Source: an uncultured Clostridia bacterium (GTDB lineage Bacteria > Bacillota > Clostridia > Oscillospirales > Ruminococcaceae). From it: DNA of 64,000 nt. Shown piece by piece: positions 1 through 8,346 of this stretch (its first letter is position 1; every line of letters begins with the position of its first letter). The notes beneath the pieces were generated by a model. The model was not told where the DNA came from. It made no database searches and saw only the letters and a list, made by a program, of their open reading frames with translations. The position numbers were made by a program, and so were the translations under genes. The stretch lies in assembly GCA_947625375.1 (NCBI GenBank), contig CANQOC010000002.1:1-64000 (forward strand), written 5' to 3'.

Positions 1-251
1 AGTAATTCAAGATTGCTTGTAGATACAAACGTCCCTATTCCTACTTGACTTACAATAAATCCCTCTTGCTCTAATTCCTCATATACCCGTCGAATTGTTA
101 GGACGCTAACTTTCAAAGTATCAGCAAAGGCACGAATAGAGGGAAGCGCGTCCCCCTCAACTAATTCTTCCTTGAGAATGGCGTCTTTGATTTGGTCTTT
201 TATCTGTTGGTATAAGGGAGTGTCAGAAGTATTTGAGATTAGTATCTTCAC
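1..251 (-). CDS. GntR-family transcriptional regulator (YtrA-like), N-terminal part
   Basis: The reading frame runs off the left edge; about 83 residues are visible. They form a winged helix-turn-helix of the GntR type: PLYQQIKDQIKDAI, then LPSIRAFADTLKVSVLTIRR as recognition region, then EELEQEGFIVSQVGIGTFVS as the wing. The N-terminal spacing fits the YtrA subfamily, whose members have short effector domains and usually repress an operon with ABC transporter genes; that part is family knowledge. The start is GTG at 251, chosen because GAAAGGAG lies 11 bases upstream and no ATG fits. A perfect promoter and a dyad lie just upstream. The gene is AT-rich, using AAA, ATA and TTA codons, unlike every other gene here, which suggests a different origin. 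Confidence 0.85.
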   Translation of the reverse strand, partial: MKILISNTSDTPLYQQIKDQIKDAILKEELVEGDALPSIRAFADTLKVSVLTIRRVYEELEQEGFIVSQVGIGTFVSTSNLEL

Positions 252-275
252 AAAGTCCCTCGCTCCTTTCTTATG

Positions 276-325
276 ATGTGATGTAACCACATACACATTA
301 TAATCATTAGGCACATTCTTGTCAA
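276..325 (-). promoter_or_regulatory. Consensus promoter and operator-like dyad of the GntR gene
   Basis: On the minus strand TTGACA (325-320) and TATAAT (302-297) are separated by exactly 17 bp. Just downstream, over the expected transcription start, lies the inverted repeat ATGTG-N7-CACAT (276-292), placed as an autoregulatory GntR operator would be. The promoter is seen directly; the operator role is inferred. Confidence 0.75.
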
Positions 326-659
326 TAGGCTTTTGAAATTTTATTTTCCTTTATAAGAGCTTGGAATAGCGTGGGCGGCTTCTATATTAGTCTTGTTTGT
401 AGCGCCTCTTTACCGTAGATGAGCATTAGATTGAGTGAGATGAGAAAACATAAGAAGTCAAAAATTTACCGTTCTCACTGTGCCGAACAGGTCAAGTCGT
501 CATTCGGGCAAGCCCACCTTGCTGCGACAAAAAAGTGTTCGATTCCCTGCCTGCGGTTCTTAATTTATTATTACTCAAACATAAAAATCGACCCTTGCCC
601 CATTTTAGTGTGCAAGAGCCGAGACGGTTTGTATGGTTGTTTTTGATTGTAAGCGTGGG
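326..659. other. AT-rich gene-free stretch upstream of the GntR gene
   Basis: No convincing gene. Short open frames (for example 419-646 on the plus strand) lack a ribosome binding site and resemble nothing known. The composition matches the GntR gene, not the GC-rich repeats that begin near 660, so the composition boundary lies near 640-680. Confidence 0.4.
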
Positions 660-1440
660 AAATGGGTTAGGATCTTTAAGTGTGGGGAACACCCCTCCCA
701 CATGGGAGGGGGTCTGTACGTCAAAGTTTAGATGGCCGCCTACCGGCGGGGGAAATTTGTAGCAGCGCCGCACACCGCTAATAAGGTGTCCGCCGATGGC
801 GGACGCTAATCACGTCACCTTGACGGTGACGCGATTACGCCATATCCCCCACCCCTGCCCCTCCCCGGCGGGGAGGGGTGTTTGGCGCCCAGAAATCAAG
901 TAGAGTTGGACGTTAAAGTAGCTCCCGCTCCGGCGCAGCCCTGCGCGCGAAGCGCGCAAACGAAAAGAGCATAAAAACTCCCGCCGGAGTTTTTATGCTC
1001 TTTTTGTTTCGGCAGCCTTCGGCTGCCGCGGACTGCGTCCTCAAAGGAGCTGAAACTGTAGCTATGCGTGCCCCCTTTCCATGTGGAAAGGGGGCACGGG
1101 GATAGGAGTCTAATAATAGCATGAGCGAAGCGAATACCTTATAAAAAGTCGGACGCAGATATAATTTTCCTATTACGCTCGCAAGTTTCCTCTATACCCC
1201 TCCCCTTGAGGGGAGGGTCGGGGCGGGGTGACTTTAAATAGCATGAGCGCAGCGAATTCCTTATAGCAAGGCGGGTTGCCGCACACATGTTTTATTAAAC
1301 TTGTGCAAGTTTCCTTTCAAATCTCCCTCCCCACGAGGGGAGGGTCGGGGTAGGGTGACTAAAGATAGCATGAGCGAAGCGAATTCCTTTTTATCAGGGT
1401 GCAGTGCCCCTGAAGTTTTATTTAACTCTCTCCCCCGCCA
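660..1440. repeat. Cluster of palindromic intergenic repeats
   Basis: Gene-free. It holds a CCCTCCCACATGGGAGGGGG-type hairpin (~690-712), paired hairpins around GTCCGCC/GGCGGAC and CGTCACC/GGTGACG (785-840), a CCCTCCCCGGCGGGGAGGGG hairpin (~860-880), a cloverleaf element (932-1040), and three inverted copies of the ATTCGCTTCGCTCATGCTA unit (near 1120, 1240 and 1370). An inverted copy of a ~90-bp unit (1142-1231) recurs at 40499-40598 and 59488-59576. Pro/Gly-rich open frames here are by-products of the hairpins. Confidence 0.7.
932..1040 (+). repeat. Cloverleaf repeat element, copy 1
   Basis: Outer arms GGCGCAG and CTGCGTC enclose three hairpins: GCGCGC-GAA-GCGCGC, a long arm with AAAAACTCC/GGAGTTTTT, and GGCAGCC-TTC-GGCTGCC. 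Same order as copies at 15012 and 34334. The middle arm followed by T-rich sequence resembles an intrinsic terminator. Confidence 0.7.
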
Positions 1441-1463
1441 AAAAAGCAGAGTCTCCTCTGCTT
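1441..1463 (-). terminator. Intrinsic terminator after ung
   Basis: On the minus strand AGCAGAG-GAGA-CTCTGCT is a perfect 7-bp stem followed by a run of T, starting 4 bases after the ung stop codon. Confidence 0.85.
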
Positions 1464-1466
1464 TCC

Positions 1467-2138
1467 TTACTTTTCAATTCTCCAGTCAATCGGCGGGATT
1501 TCGTTCTCGACGAGAAACTTGTTGACCCGCGAAAAGACCCGCGAGCCGAAGAAGCCGCCGTATGCCGACAGCGGACTCGGGTGCGCGGACTCAAAAATCC
1601 CGTGAATCGGGTTCGTTATGTATGCCTTCTTCGAGCGCGCGTTCGCCCCCCAGAGGATAAACGCAATCGGGGTCGTCCGCTCGTTAAGCTTTCTTATGAC
1701 CGCGTCGGTAAAGCTCTCCCAGCCCATGCCCTTGTGGGAATTCGCGCTCCCCCGCCGAACGGTCAGGACAGCGTTCATCATCAGCACCCCCTGCTCCGCC
1801 CAAGGCGTAAGGTCTCCCGACGACGCCGGAGAAATCCCGAGGTCGCTCTCGAGCTCCTTATAGATGTTCACAAGCGACGGCGGAAGCTCGGTCCCCTTTT
1901 TGACGGAAAAGCTAAGTCCGTGCGCCTGCCCCGGTTCGTGATAAGGGTCCTGTCCGAAAATCACCGCTTTTACGGACGAATAGGGCGTCAGCTTCAGCGC
2001 GTTGAATATGTCGTACATGTCGGGGTATATGCTGCGGGTGGAATATTCCGTCTTGAGGAATTCGCGCAGCTTTTGGTAATACGGCTTTTCAAATTCGGCG
2101 CCGATAATGCCGTCCCAGTCGTTGCCAATCGTAACCAT
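1467..2138 (-). CDS. ung: Uracil-DNA glycosylase, family 1
   Basis: Removes uracil from DNA as the first step of base excision repair; acts in the cytoplasm on the chromosome. The 223-residue length is normal for family 1. The water-activating motif GQDPYH is at residues 62-67 with catalytic Asp64, and the minor-groove motif HPSPLS is at 186-191 with His186; the uracil-binding region MMNAVLTVRRG lies near 120-130. The ATG at 2138 follows the stop of a 32-codon membrane peptide by one base, so the two are translationally linked. secG is the next gene upstream, separated by a terminator. An intrinsic terminator directly follows the gene. No key residue is missing and the identification is secure. 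Confidence 0.97.
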   Translation of the reverse strand: MVTIGNDWDGIIGAEFEKPYYQKLREFLKTEYSTRSIYPDMYDIFNALKLTPYSSVKAVIFGQDPYHEPGQAHGLSFSVKKGTELPPSLVNIYKELESDLGISPASSGDLTPWAEQGVLMMNAVLTVRRGSANSHKGMGWESFTDAVIRKLNERTTPIAFILWGANARSKKAYITNPIHGIFESAHPSPLSAYGGFFGSRVFSRVNKFLVENEIPPIDWRIEK

Positions 2139-2139
2139 A

Positions 2140-2238
2140 TCAGCTTAAAATTGCCGAAAACGAGGCGGCGACGATTCCGAGCAGCATCAGCGCGGCAATC
2201 GATATCACAAATATTCTTGCCAAAAGGGTCTTTTTCAC
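2140..2238 (-). CDS. Single-span membrane micropeptide upstream of ung
   Basis: A 32-residue frame starting at GTG (2238) with a strong TGGAGG ribosome binding site. It begins KKTLLARIF, then has one hydrophobic helix (about residues 8-30) rich in Ile, Ala and Leu, and ends FSAILS. Its TGA stop (2142-2140) is one base before the ung ATG, so translation is probably coupled. The size and layout (basic N-terminus, one helix) resemble small conserved Firmicutes membrane proteins such as Prli42 or DUF4044 proteins, but I cannot assign it to either. It could also serve only as a leader for ung translation. The existence of the frame and its ribosome binding site is directly visible; expression is inferred. 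Confidence 0.6.
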   Translation of the reverse strand: MKKTLLARIFVISIAALMLLGIVAASFSAILS

Positions 2239-2260
2239 AGGTATACCTCCAGAAGAAAAG

Positions 2261-2306
2261 CAAAAACAGTCCGCAGGACGCCGATGCGCTGCCCGATGCG
2301 GACTGT
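2261..2306 (-). terminator. Intrinsic terminator after secG
   Basis: On the minus strand ACAGTCCGCA and TGCGGACTGT form a perfect 10-bp stem (2306-2266) followed by TTTTTG. It sits 23 bases after secG and before the ung leader peptide, so it may only partly separate the two units. Confidence 0.85.
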
Positions 2307-2328
2307 ATAATGTCGGTGCCGGAATAAA

Positions 2329-2580
2329 TCAGCCCAGATATGCCGACAGAACATTGACGACAAGGGCGACCACAAAGAAGACGAGGACGACAATCGAGGT
2401 TATTTTATTGATTTTTGCCTCGCGGGTGTTACCGCCGTTGCGCCCGAAGAACGAATCCGACGAGCCGCCGATTGCGGAATTGAGACCCGAGTTGTGCGTA
2501 TCCGAAAAGAGGACCGCAAGGATTATCGCAACGCTCGCGATGACAAGAATTATCCCGCTGATGATGTTTACTGCTGTCAT
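2329..2580 (-). CDS. secG: Preprotein translocase subunit SecG
   Basis: Small accessory subunit of the SecYEG channel in the cytoplasmic membrane, which assists SecA-driven protein export. The 83-residue protein has two membrane helices (about residues 5-27 and 60-81) joined by a cytoplasmic loop with the family signature GLNSAIGGSSDSFFGRNGG, then a conserved basic stretch REAKINKIT before helix 2. The ATG at 2580 is preceded by a GGAGG site. It is transcribed from its own promoter between glgP and secG; that promoter is flanked by a 14-bp inverted repeat. A terminator follows. Length and topology are normal and the identification is secure. Confidence 0.95.
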   Translation of the reverse strand: MTAVNIISGIILVIASVAIILAVLFSDTHNSGLNSAIGGSSDSFFGRNGGNTREAKINKITSIVVLVFFVVALVVNVLSAYLG

Positions 2581-2597
2581 ATTTATAATTCCTCCAG

Positions 2598-2655
2598 ATA
2601 AAGTATTGCATCTTGCTTATTATAACACGGTTTTTTGCAAAATGCAATACTTTAT
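2598..2655 (-). promoter_or_regulatory. secG promoter framed by a 14-bp perfect inverted repeat
   Basis: Minus-strand boxes TTGCAT (2647-2642) and TATAAT (2624-2619), spacer 17 bp. The arms ATAAAGTATTGCAT (2598-2611) and ATGCAATACTTTAT (2642-2655) are exact complements; one overlaps the -35 box and the other the start region. This could be an operator for looping or a stem-loop. Confidence 0.65.
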
Positions 2656-2668
2656 TCAAAACTTTTGC

Positions 2669-5065
2669 TTAAAGCTTCCAGATGTTCTTGGCGTATTCGT
2701 CGACCGCCCTGTCGGCCGAGAAGACTCCGGCGTTGGCGATGTTCATAAGCGACATCGACTGCCACTTCGCGGTGTCGCGATAGATGGCGGACGCCTTGTT
2801 CTGTGCCTCACAGTATGCCTCGAAGTCGGCGAGGACCATATAGGGGTCGCTGAACTTGAGCGAATTGATGACGTCGTCGAACTTGTTTCCGCCGAAGCCG
2901 CTTCCGATGCGGTCAATAGCGGCCTTGACGACGGGGTCGCTGCTGTAGATATTCGCGGGGGCATACCCCTGTTTCCTCGCATTGACCTCGTCGGCGGTCA
3001 TGCCGAAGTAGATGATATTGTCTTCGCCGACGACGTTGCCGATTTCGATGTTGGCGCCGTCGCGGGTGCCGAGGGTCACGGCGCCGTTGAGCATCAGCTT
3101 CATGTTGCCGGTGCCCGAAGCCTCGGTGCCGGCAAGCGAAATCTGTTCCGAAATCTCGGACGCGGGCATCAGAATCTCGGTGAGCGAGACGTTATAGTTT
3201 TCGAGGAAGACGACGTTGAGCTTTTCGCGAATCTTCGGGTTCTTCCGGATTTCCTCGCCGAGCGTCCAGATGAGCTTTATAATCTGTTTCGCGAGATAGT
3301 ATCCCGGGGCGGCCTTTGCGGCAAAGATATATGTCTTCGGGACAACATCGGCGTTCGGGTTCTCAAGGAGATAGTTGTATTCCGAGACGATGTGAAGCGC
3401 GTTGAGGTGCTGCCTCTTGTATTCGTGGAGGCGCTTGACCTGTACGTCGAAGAGGGTGTTCGGGTCGATGGCGACTCCGAAGGACGACTTGACGTATTTC
3501 GCGAAAGCGGTCTTGTTGCTCAGCTTTATCTCAGCGAGGCGCTTAAGGACCTCGGGGTCGTCCCTGAACTTTTCGAGTTTCTTAAGGTTGGTGGCGTTCT
3601 TTCTGTATGTCTTTCCGATAGTGTCGTCAAGGAGGTCGCAAAGCGGCTTATTCGACTGACACAGCCAGCGGCGGTACGCGATGCCGTTGGTGACGTTGGT
3701 GAACTTCTGCGGTGAATTTCTGTATTCGTCGTTAAAGACGGAATCCTTTATGATTTCGGAGTGAATCACCGAAACGCCGTTGACGTGATGAGAGGCGCAG
3801 ACACAGAGCTTCGCCATATGAACCTGTCCCCCGGAGATAATCGACATGCGGTTGACGAGATTCGAGTCGTGATATTTCTCCCAGAGCTCGCCGCAGTAGC
3901 GGTTATTTATCTCGACGATAATCGAATAGACTCTCGGGACAATCGTCTGCAGGAGGTTGGTGTTCCACTTTTCGAGCGCTTCGGCCATGACCGTGTGGTT
4001 GGTGTATGCAAAGCAGCGCGAGACGATGCTCCATGCGGCGTCCCAGCCGTATCCGCAGTCGTCGAGCAGGACTCTCATAAGCTCGGGGATTGCGAGGGTC
4101 GGGTGGGTGTCGTTTATCTGTATCGCGACCTTGTCGGCAAGGTTGTCCAATGTGCCGTAAGTCGCCATGTGGTGGTTGACGATGTCGCCGATTGACGCCG
4201 CGCACATGAAGTATTGCTGTCTCAGCCTCAGCGACTGCCCCTCAAGGTGATTGTCGTTCGGGTAGAGGACCTTGGATATCGCCTGTGCGACAATATTCTG
4301 TCCGAGCGCCTTTTCATAGTTGCCCGAGTTGAACATATTCATGTCGAAAGCGGGACTCTCGGCCTTCCAGAGCCTCAGCTTCGAGACGGCGTCGGAGTCA
4401 TATCCCGTGACAAACATGTCATAGGGGACCGCCATGACGGTGGTGTAGTTGTCGTGGGTGACGTGATGATACTGCTGGTCCCAGTATTCGCGGAGGGTGC
4501 CGTCGAAGTGCACCTCAATCTGCTGCTCTCTGCGCGGCACAAGCCAGCAGGAGCCGCCGGGGAGCCAGTTGTCGGGAAGCTCAACCTGCCACCCGTCCTC
4601 AATTTTCTGTCTGAATATGCCGTATTCATAGAGGATTGAGTAGCCGGTAGCGGGATAGCCGTCGGTCGCGAGGCCGTCGAGATAGCAGGCGGCAAGGCGG
4701 CCGAGACCGCCGTTTCCGAGTCCGGCGTCGGGCTCACATTCATAGAGAGAGCTGAGCTTTACGCCGAAGTCCTTGAGCGCCTTTTCGGCGACGTCGGTCA
4801 GACCGAGGTTATAGAGGTTGGTCTTTAATGACCGGCCCATGAGGAATTCCATCGAGATGTAATAAACCTGTTTTTTACCGACGCTGTGAACGTGATTGGT
4901 ATAGTGCCGGCGCTTTTCGACCATAATCGGCACCACAATCGACGCGAGCGCCTCATAGAACTGCTGGTCCGATGCGTTATCGGGGATGACGTCAAATTTG
5001 CTGCTCAGGACGCGCATCAGCGATTCCTTGAGCTCGTCTTTAGTAAGTAGTTTTTTTGTAGCCAA
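2669..5065 (-). CDS. glgP: Glycogen/starch phosphorylase
   Basis: Releases glucose-1-phosphate from the non-reducing ends of alpha-1,4-glucans with pyridoxal phosphate as cofactor; cytoplasmic, part of glycogen breakdown. The 798-residue length matches bacterial GlgP. Visible signatures are GLGNGGLGRLAACYLD near residues 115-130, NDTHPTLAIPELMR in the middle, KRLHEYKRQHLN before the cofactor domain, and EASGTGNMKLMLNGA at 648-662, where Lys656 should carry the cofactor. The start is TTG at 5065, which has GAGGAG nine bases upstream and a lysine-rich N-terminus typical of Clostridia. A consensus promoter lies 40-70 bases upstream. It appears to be a single-gene unit; no other glycogen gene is in the window. 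A phosphohexomutase at 9.4 kb could use its product. Confidence 0.97.
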   Translation of the reverse strand: MATKKLLTKDELKESLMRVLSSKFDVIPDNASDQQFYEALASIVVPIMVEKRRHYTNHVHSVGKKQVYYISMEFLMGRSLKTNLYNLGLTDVAEKALKDFGVKLSSLYECEPDAGLGNGGLGRLAACYLDGLATDGYPATGYSILYEYGIFRQKIEDGWQVELPDNWLPGGSCWLVPRREQQIEVHFDGTLREYWDQQYHHVTHDNYTTVMAVPYDMFVTGYDSDAVSKLRLWKAESPAFDMNMFNSGNYEKALGQNIVAQAISKVLYPNDNHLEGQSLRLRQQYFMCAASIGDIVNHHMATYGTLDNLADKVAIQINDTHPTLAIPELMRVLLDDCGYGWDAAWSIVSRCFAYTNHTVMAEALEKWNTNLLQTIVPRVYSIIVEINNRYCGELWEKYHDSNLVNRMSIISGGQVHMAKLCVCASHHVNGVSVIHSEIIKDSVFNDEYRNSPQKFTNVTNGIAYRRWLCQSNKPLCDLLDDTIGKTYRKNATNLKKLEKFRDDPEVLKRLAEIKLSNKTAFAKYVKSSFGVAIDPNTLFDVQVKRLHEYKRQHLNALHIVSEYNYLLENPNADVVPKTYIFAAKAAPGYYLAKQIIKLIWTLGEEIRKNPKIREKLNVVFLENYNVSLTEILMPASEISEQISLAGTEASGTGNMKLMLNGAVTLGTRDGANIEIGNVVGEDNIIYFGMTADEVNARKQGYAPANIYSSDPVVKAAIDRIGSGFGGNKFDDVINSLKFSDPYMVLADFEAYCEAQNKASAIYRDTAKWQSMSLMNIANAGVFSADRAVDEYAKNIWKL

Positions 5066-5106
5066 AGCAGTATTCTCCTCTTCAATTATTTCGCGGTGGT
5101 TCCTAT

Positions 5107-5135
5107 ATTATATAATAATAAGCCGAGATTGTCAA
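5107..5135 (-). promoter_or_regulatory. glgP promoter
   Basis: Perfect boxes on the minus strand: TTGACA (5135-5130) and TATAAT (5112-5107) with a 17-bp spacer, about 40 bases before the TTG start. Confidence 0.85.
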
Positions 5136-5988
5136 GTGCGGCGGCGGGCGTTGACGAAGAGGAAGAGGGGGGAATGACAGGGGCAGAGGAGAAGACAGAG
5201 GGCAGAGAGGCAGAGGACAGAAGATAGAGCCGTATGGAGCGGGCTATTGAGGCGAAGTGCGTCAGGAAACATAGTTATGCAGACGATGGCGTCAGACGGA
5301 GAAGAGTATAGCCGGGCATATCTTTGGGCACAGGCGGCGCGCTATGCCTTAAAGGAGTCCGCCTTTGGCGGACGCTCCTCGCGTCACTCGACCGTGACGT
5401 GTGTCGCCTGTTCCCCCACCCCCTGCCCCTCCCCGGCAGGGAGGGGTGTGCGAAGGACACTTGCGCAAGTATATTAAAAACATGAGCGGCGTCATACCTT
5501 GCTATAAGGTATTCGCTTCGCTCATGCTATCTTTAGACTCCCACCCCCTGCCCCCTCCCACATGGGAGGGGGACGCGGTGCTACTACTTTGCAGTGCCGC
5601 CTATCGGCGGAGGAAAATATGTGCGACGATATACGCTGTTAATAAGGAGTCCGCCTGCGGCGGACGGCTTATCGCGTCGCCTTAGCGGTGACGTGATTAC
5701 GCCATATCCCCCTCCCCTGCCCCTCCCCGGCGGGGAGGGGGACGTGGAGGGCGTTTGCAAGTGCTACAGATTACCTGCAGAGGCGCCATACTGCCTATAA
5801 TAAGGTATTCGCTCCGCTCATACTATTAGTCTCTCACCCCCTACCCCCTCCCACATGGGAGGGGGTTATGCGTCGCCAAAGTTTGGCGACGCCGCCTATT
5901 GGCGGGGGAAAATTGATTGGCAATACAACTTGCCCAAGGCGGCTCCTTTTGATTCTGTCTTCTGACTTCTCACATCTGTTCTCTGATA

Positions 5989-6091
5989 GGGCGCAGCCGC
6001 GGCAGCCGAAGGCGGTCGGAGGGGATAAAAGAAAAGCTCCGATAGGAGTTTTTCTTTTATCCCCTCGCGCGCGAAGCGCGCCGGCTGCGCC
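5989..6091 (-). repeat. Cloverleaf repeat element, copy 2
   Basis: Opposite orientation to copy 1. Outer arms GGGCGCAGCC and GGCTGCGCC; the first arm (GGCAGCC and following bases) is decayed; the central arm pairs GGGGATAAAAGAAAA with TTTTCTTTTATCCCC; the last arm is GCGCGC-GAA-GCGCGC. One base separates its end from the 83-bp palindrome. Confidence 0.65.
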
Positions 6092-6092
6092 T

Positions 6093-6175
6093 GCATACGC
6101 TTGTTTTATAGCTGTTCACGCTTCGCAATCGTGAACGATTGATTGCTCGCGTTCACAGATAAAACAAGCGTATGC
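6093..6175. repeat. 83-bp palindromic element, copy 1
   Basis: Ends GCATACGCTTGTTTTAT and ATAAAACAAGCGTATGC are exact complements. The interior carries TGTTCACGC and GCGTTCACA arms and a CGATTGATTG-type centre. The same 83 bp, inverted and with about four changes, is at 60454-60536, again touching a cloverleaf element. Confidence 0.75.
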
Positions 6176-6489
6176 TCGGTGGGGCAATGCAGCAACGTAA
6201 GATAACGCGCCTCCCGCCTCCCGCGTCGAACACGCGCAAGCCTTGCCGGGAACATACTCCGTCTTGACGCCGCACTCATCACGCACAAAGGTCGGACTGA
6301 CGTGGCAAAGCGGTTTAACGCTCGCACCGTAGCCGCCCGTCGGAGTACCGAAAAGCCTTTCCGAGCGCGTCCTTGTACGACGCCGCGCTCATCATGCACA
6401 AAGGCCGACTGACCCCGGAAAGCGGTTTAGCACCAACCCGCCGCAGTTTCCGAATTCTATCTTCTATCATCTAAACTCTATTCATCTGA

Positions 6490-6518
6490 TTGACATTCCC
6501 GGAAAACGGTGATATTAT
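6490..6518 (+). promoter_or_regulatory. Promoter of the SGNH esterase gene
   Basis: TTGACA (6490-6495) and TATTAT (6513-6518) with a 17-bp spacer, 31 bases before the ATG. Confidence 0.8.
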
Positions 6519-6548
6519 TTAATCAGCACGTCGAAAGGAGACGAGATT

Positions 6549-7697
6549 ATGATTAAAAAAACAGCCGCGGCGCTGGCAGCGGTCTGCCTGATGGCGGGTC
6601 TGTGCGGGTGCGCGGGCGGCAGCGGAGGAAGCGGAATGAAAAGCATCGACCTTAAAGAATCGAATTTCAAAGAGCTCGGACGCACCTATTATTCGGACGG
6701 GAAGATTTACTGTGCGCTGTCGGGGACGGGCGTTGAGTTCCGGTTCACCGGAAAGTCCTGCTCGGTGACCGTTGAGGGCGACGGCAACAGCTCCGACGCG
6801 GCGCAGGCGGACAATCACGCAAGAATCGCGATTTATGTGAACGGCGAGCGAACGATTGACGACATGGTCGACAACGCGACCGAGGTGTATGACGTCTTTA
6901 AAAGCGACGCCGACGATGACGTGACGGTCCGTGTCATCAAGCTCTCCGAGTCGCCGATGTCGACCGTCGCGATTTCGGACATATCCGTCGACGGAAGCGG
7001 CGTCGGTCCTACAGAGGACAGCGAGCGGCTCATCGAATTCGTCGGCGACTCAATCACCTGCGGCTACGGCATCGACGACGAGGACCGCAATCACCACTTT
7101 TCCACCAAAACCGAGGACGTCACCAAAACATATGCCTTCAAGACCGCCGAGGCGCTCGGCGCGGATTGGTCGATGGTGTCGTTCAGCGGCTACGGGGTGA
7201 TTTCGGGGTACAGCGACGGCACGAAAAAGGTCTCCGAGCAGACCGTCCCGCAGTATTACGAAAAGCTTGGTTACTCATGGAGTCCGAACGGAAGCTTTGT
7301 CCCCGCAAACATTGATTGGGGATTTGGGCGCCTGCCCGACGCCGTCGTCATCAACCTCGGGACAAACGACGACAGCTACTGCAAGGGCGACCCGGCGAAA
7401 TCCGCCGAATACCGCGACGAATACGTCAACCTTTTAAAGACCGTCAGGGAGCACAACCCGGACGCACAGATTTTCTGTACCCTCGGAATCATGGGCGCAC
7501 AGAGCCTCTATCCCTATATTGAAGAGGCGGTCGCAGCCTATTCCGCCGAGACCGGCGACACAAAGGTCACCTGTATGCAGTTTGACGGTCAGCTCGAGTC
7601 CGACGGCATCGCCGCCGACTGGCACCCGACCGAGGCGACCCACGCCAAGGCCGCCGAGAAGCTGGAGGAGAAAATCCGGGAGACGATGGGGTGGTAA
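6549..7697 (+). CDS. Lipoprotein SGNH esterase, CE2-like acetyl-glycan esterase
   Basis: Probably a membrane-anchored esterase that removes acetyl groups from plant or host polysaccharides outside the cell. The 382-residue protein has a type II signal peptide with lipobox LCGC (residues 18-21, Cys21 lipidated), a beta-rich N-terminal domain (about 30-155) and a C-terminal SGNH hydrolase domain: GDSIT at 166-170 (Ser168 nucleophile), a Gly in SGYG near 213-216, GTND at 271-274 and DWHP at 357-360 (His359). A beta-sandwich before an SGNH domain is the arrangement of carbohydrate esterase family 2; substrate is inferred. AAAGGAG precedes the ATG. It is a single-gene unit in a repeat-rich neighbourhood. 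It could instead be an unclassified GDSL lipase-like enzyme. Confidence 0.85.
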   Translation: MIKKTAAALAAVCLMAGLCGCAGGSGGSGMKSIDLKESNFKELGRTYYSDGKIYCALSGTGVEFRFTGKSCSVTVEGDGNSSDAAQADNHARIAIYVNGERTIDDMVDNATEVYDVFKSDADDDVTVRVIKLSESPMSTVAISDISVDGSGVGPTEDSERLIEFVGDSITCGYGIDDEDRNHHFSTKTEDVTKTYAFKTAEALGADWSMVSFSGYGVISGYSDGTKKVSEQTVPQYYEKLGYSWSPNGSFVPANIDWGFGRLPDAVVINLGTNDDSYCKGDPAKSAEYRDEYVNLLKTVREHNPDAQIFCTLGIMGAQSLYPYIEEAVAAYSAETGDTKVTCMQFDGQLESDGIAADWHPTEATHAKAAEKLEEKIRETMGW

Positions 7698-7887
7698 GTT
7701 GGAGGTTAGATGGTGGAGGATAGAGGATAGAAGTGCGTGAGGCGGGTGAGAGGGACTCGGAAAAATGTGCGGCAGAGAGACTTGATATAAGGAATTCGCT
7801 GCGCTCATGCTATTTTTAGACTCCTACCCCCTTTCCCCCTCCCACTTGGGAGGGGGTTCCGCATCGCTCCGGCTTCAGTTCCTATGA

Positions 7888-7992
7888 GGACGCCGTCCGC
7901 GGCAGCCGAAGCCTGCCGGAGTGGATAAAATGAAAACTCCGGGGGGAGTTTTCATTTTATTCCCTCGCGCGCAATGCGCGCCGGACTGCGCC
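7888..7992 (-). repeat. Cloverleaf repeat element, copy 3
   Basis: Outer arms GGACGCCGTCC and GGACTGCGCC (partly mismatched), arm GGCAGCC-GAA-GCCTGCC (decayed), central arm ATAAAATGAAAACTCC paired with GGAGTTTTCATTTTAT, last arm GCGCGC-AAT-GCGCGC. Confidence 0.6.
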
Positions 7993-8346
7993 TGAAGTGG
8001 GGCGGCGCCGCACTGCCTACAAAAAGGAATTCGCTGCGCTCATGCTATCTTTAGTCACCCTACCCCGACCCTCCCCTCGAGGGGAGTGGTACTTGGCAAG
8101 GAGGACACTTTTGAAGGTAAATTAAAAGCATGAGCAGCGTCATACCTTGCTATAAGGAATTCGCTTCGCTCATGCTATTTTTAGACTCATATCCCTACCC
8201 CCTTCCACATGGGAGGGGGTTCGCATCGCTAAGGGCAGGAGTGCCGCCTGACGGCGGGGAAAACGTGGCGTGGCGCCATGCCTTGCATAAGGCGTCCTTT
8301 TGCAGAGGACGTCGAAATGCGTCACCTTTGCGGTGACATGCTATTT

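Larger units (their letters stand above)
5160..6480. repeat. Long repeat-filled intergenic region between glgP and the esterase gene
   Basis: No gene supported. It opens with a purine-rich degenerate tract (AGAGG/AGAAGATAGA words, 5160-5230) and continues with ATTCGCTTCGCTCATGCTA units (near 5510 and 5810), CCCTCCCACATGGGAGGG and CCCCTCCCCGGCGGGGAGGGG hairpins, GTCCGCC/GGCGGAC plus CGTCACC/GGTGACG hairpin pairs (5360-5400 and 5650-5700), an 88-bp unit (5911-5998) repeated at 9155-9242 with one mismatch, a cloverleaf element, an 83-bp palindrome and a ~52-bp imperfect duplication (6266-6317 and 6379-6429). Confidence 0.7.

Noticed and set aside
500..560. TTCGATTCC resembling a tRNA T-loop
   Set aside because: No flanking anticodon or acceptor stem pairs could be drawn; no tRNA is supported anywhere in the window.
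419..646. 75-codon frame in the AT-rich left end
   Set aside because: No ribosome binding site, no hydrophobic or domain pattern, and unrelated overlapping frames on both strands.
2354..3715. Long plus-strand open frame of 453 codons
   Set aside because: It is antisense to glgP, has no family resemblance and no ribosome binding site; GC-rich codon bias leaves the opposite strand open.
6106..6399. 97-codon minus-strand frame before the esterase gene
   Set aside because: It spans the 83-bp palindrome and part of the ~52-bp duplication; Arg/Ala-rich translation with no start signal.
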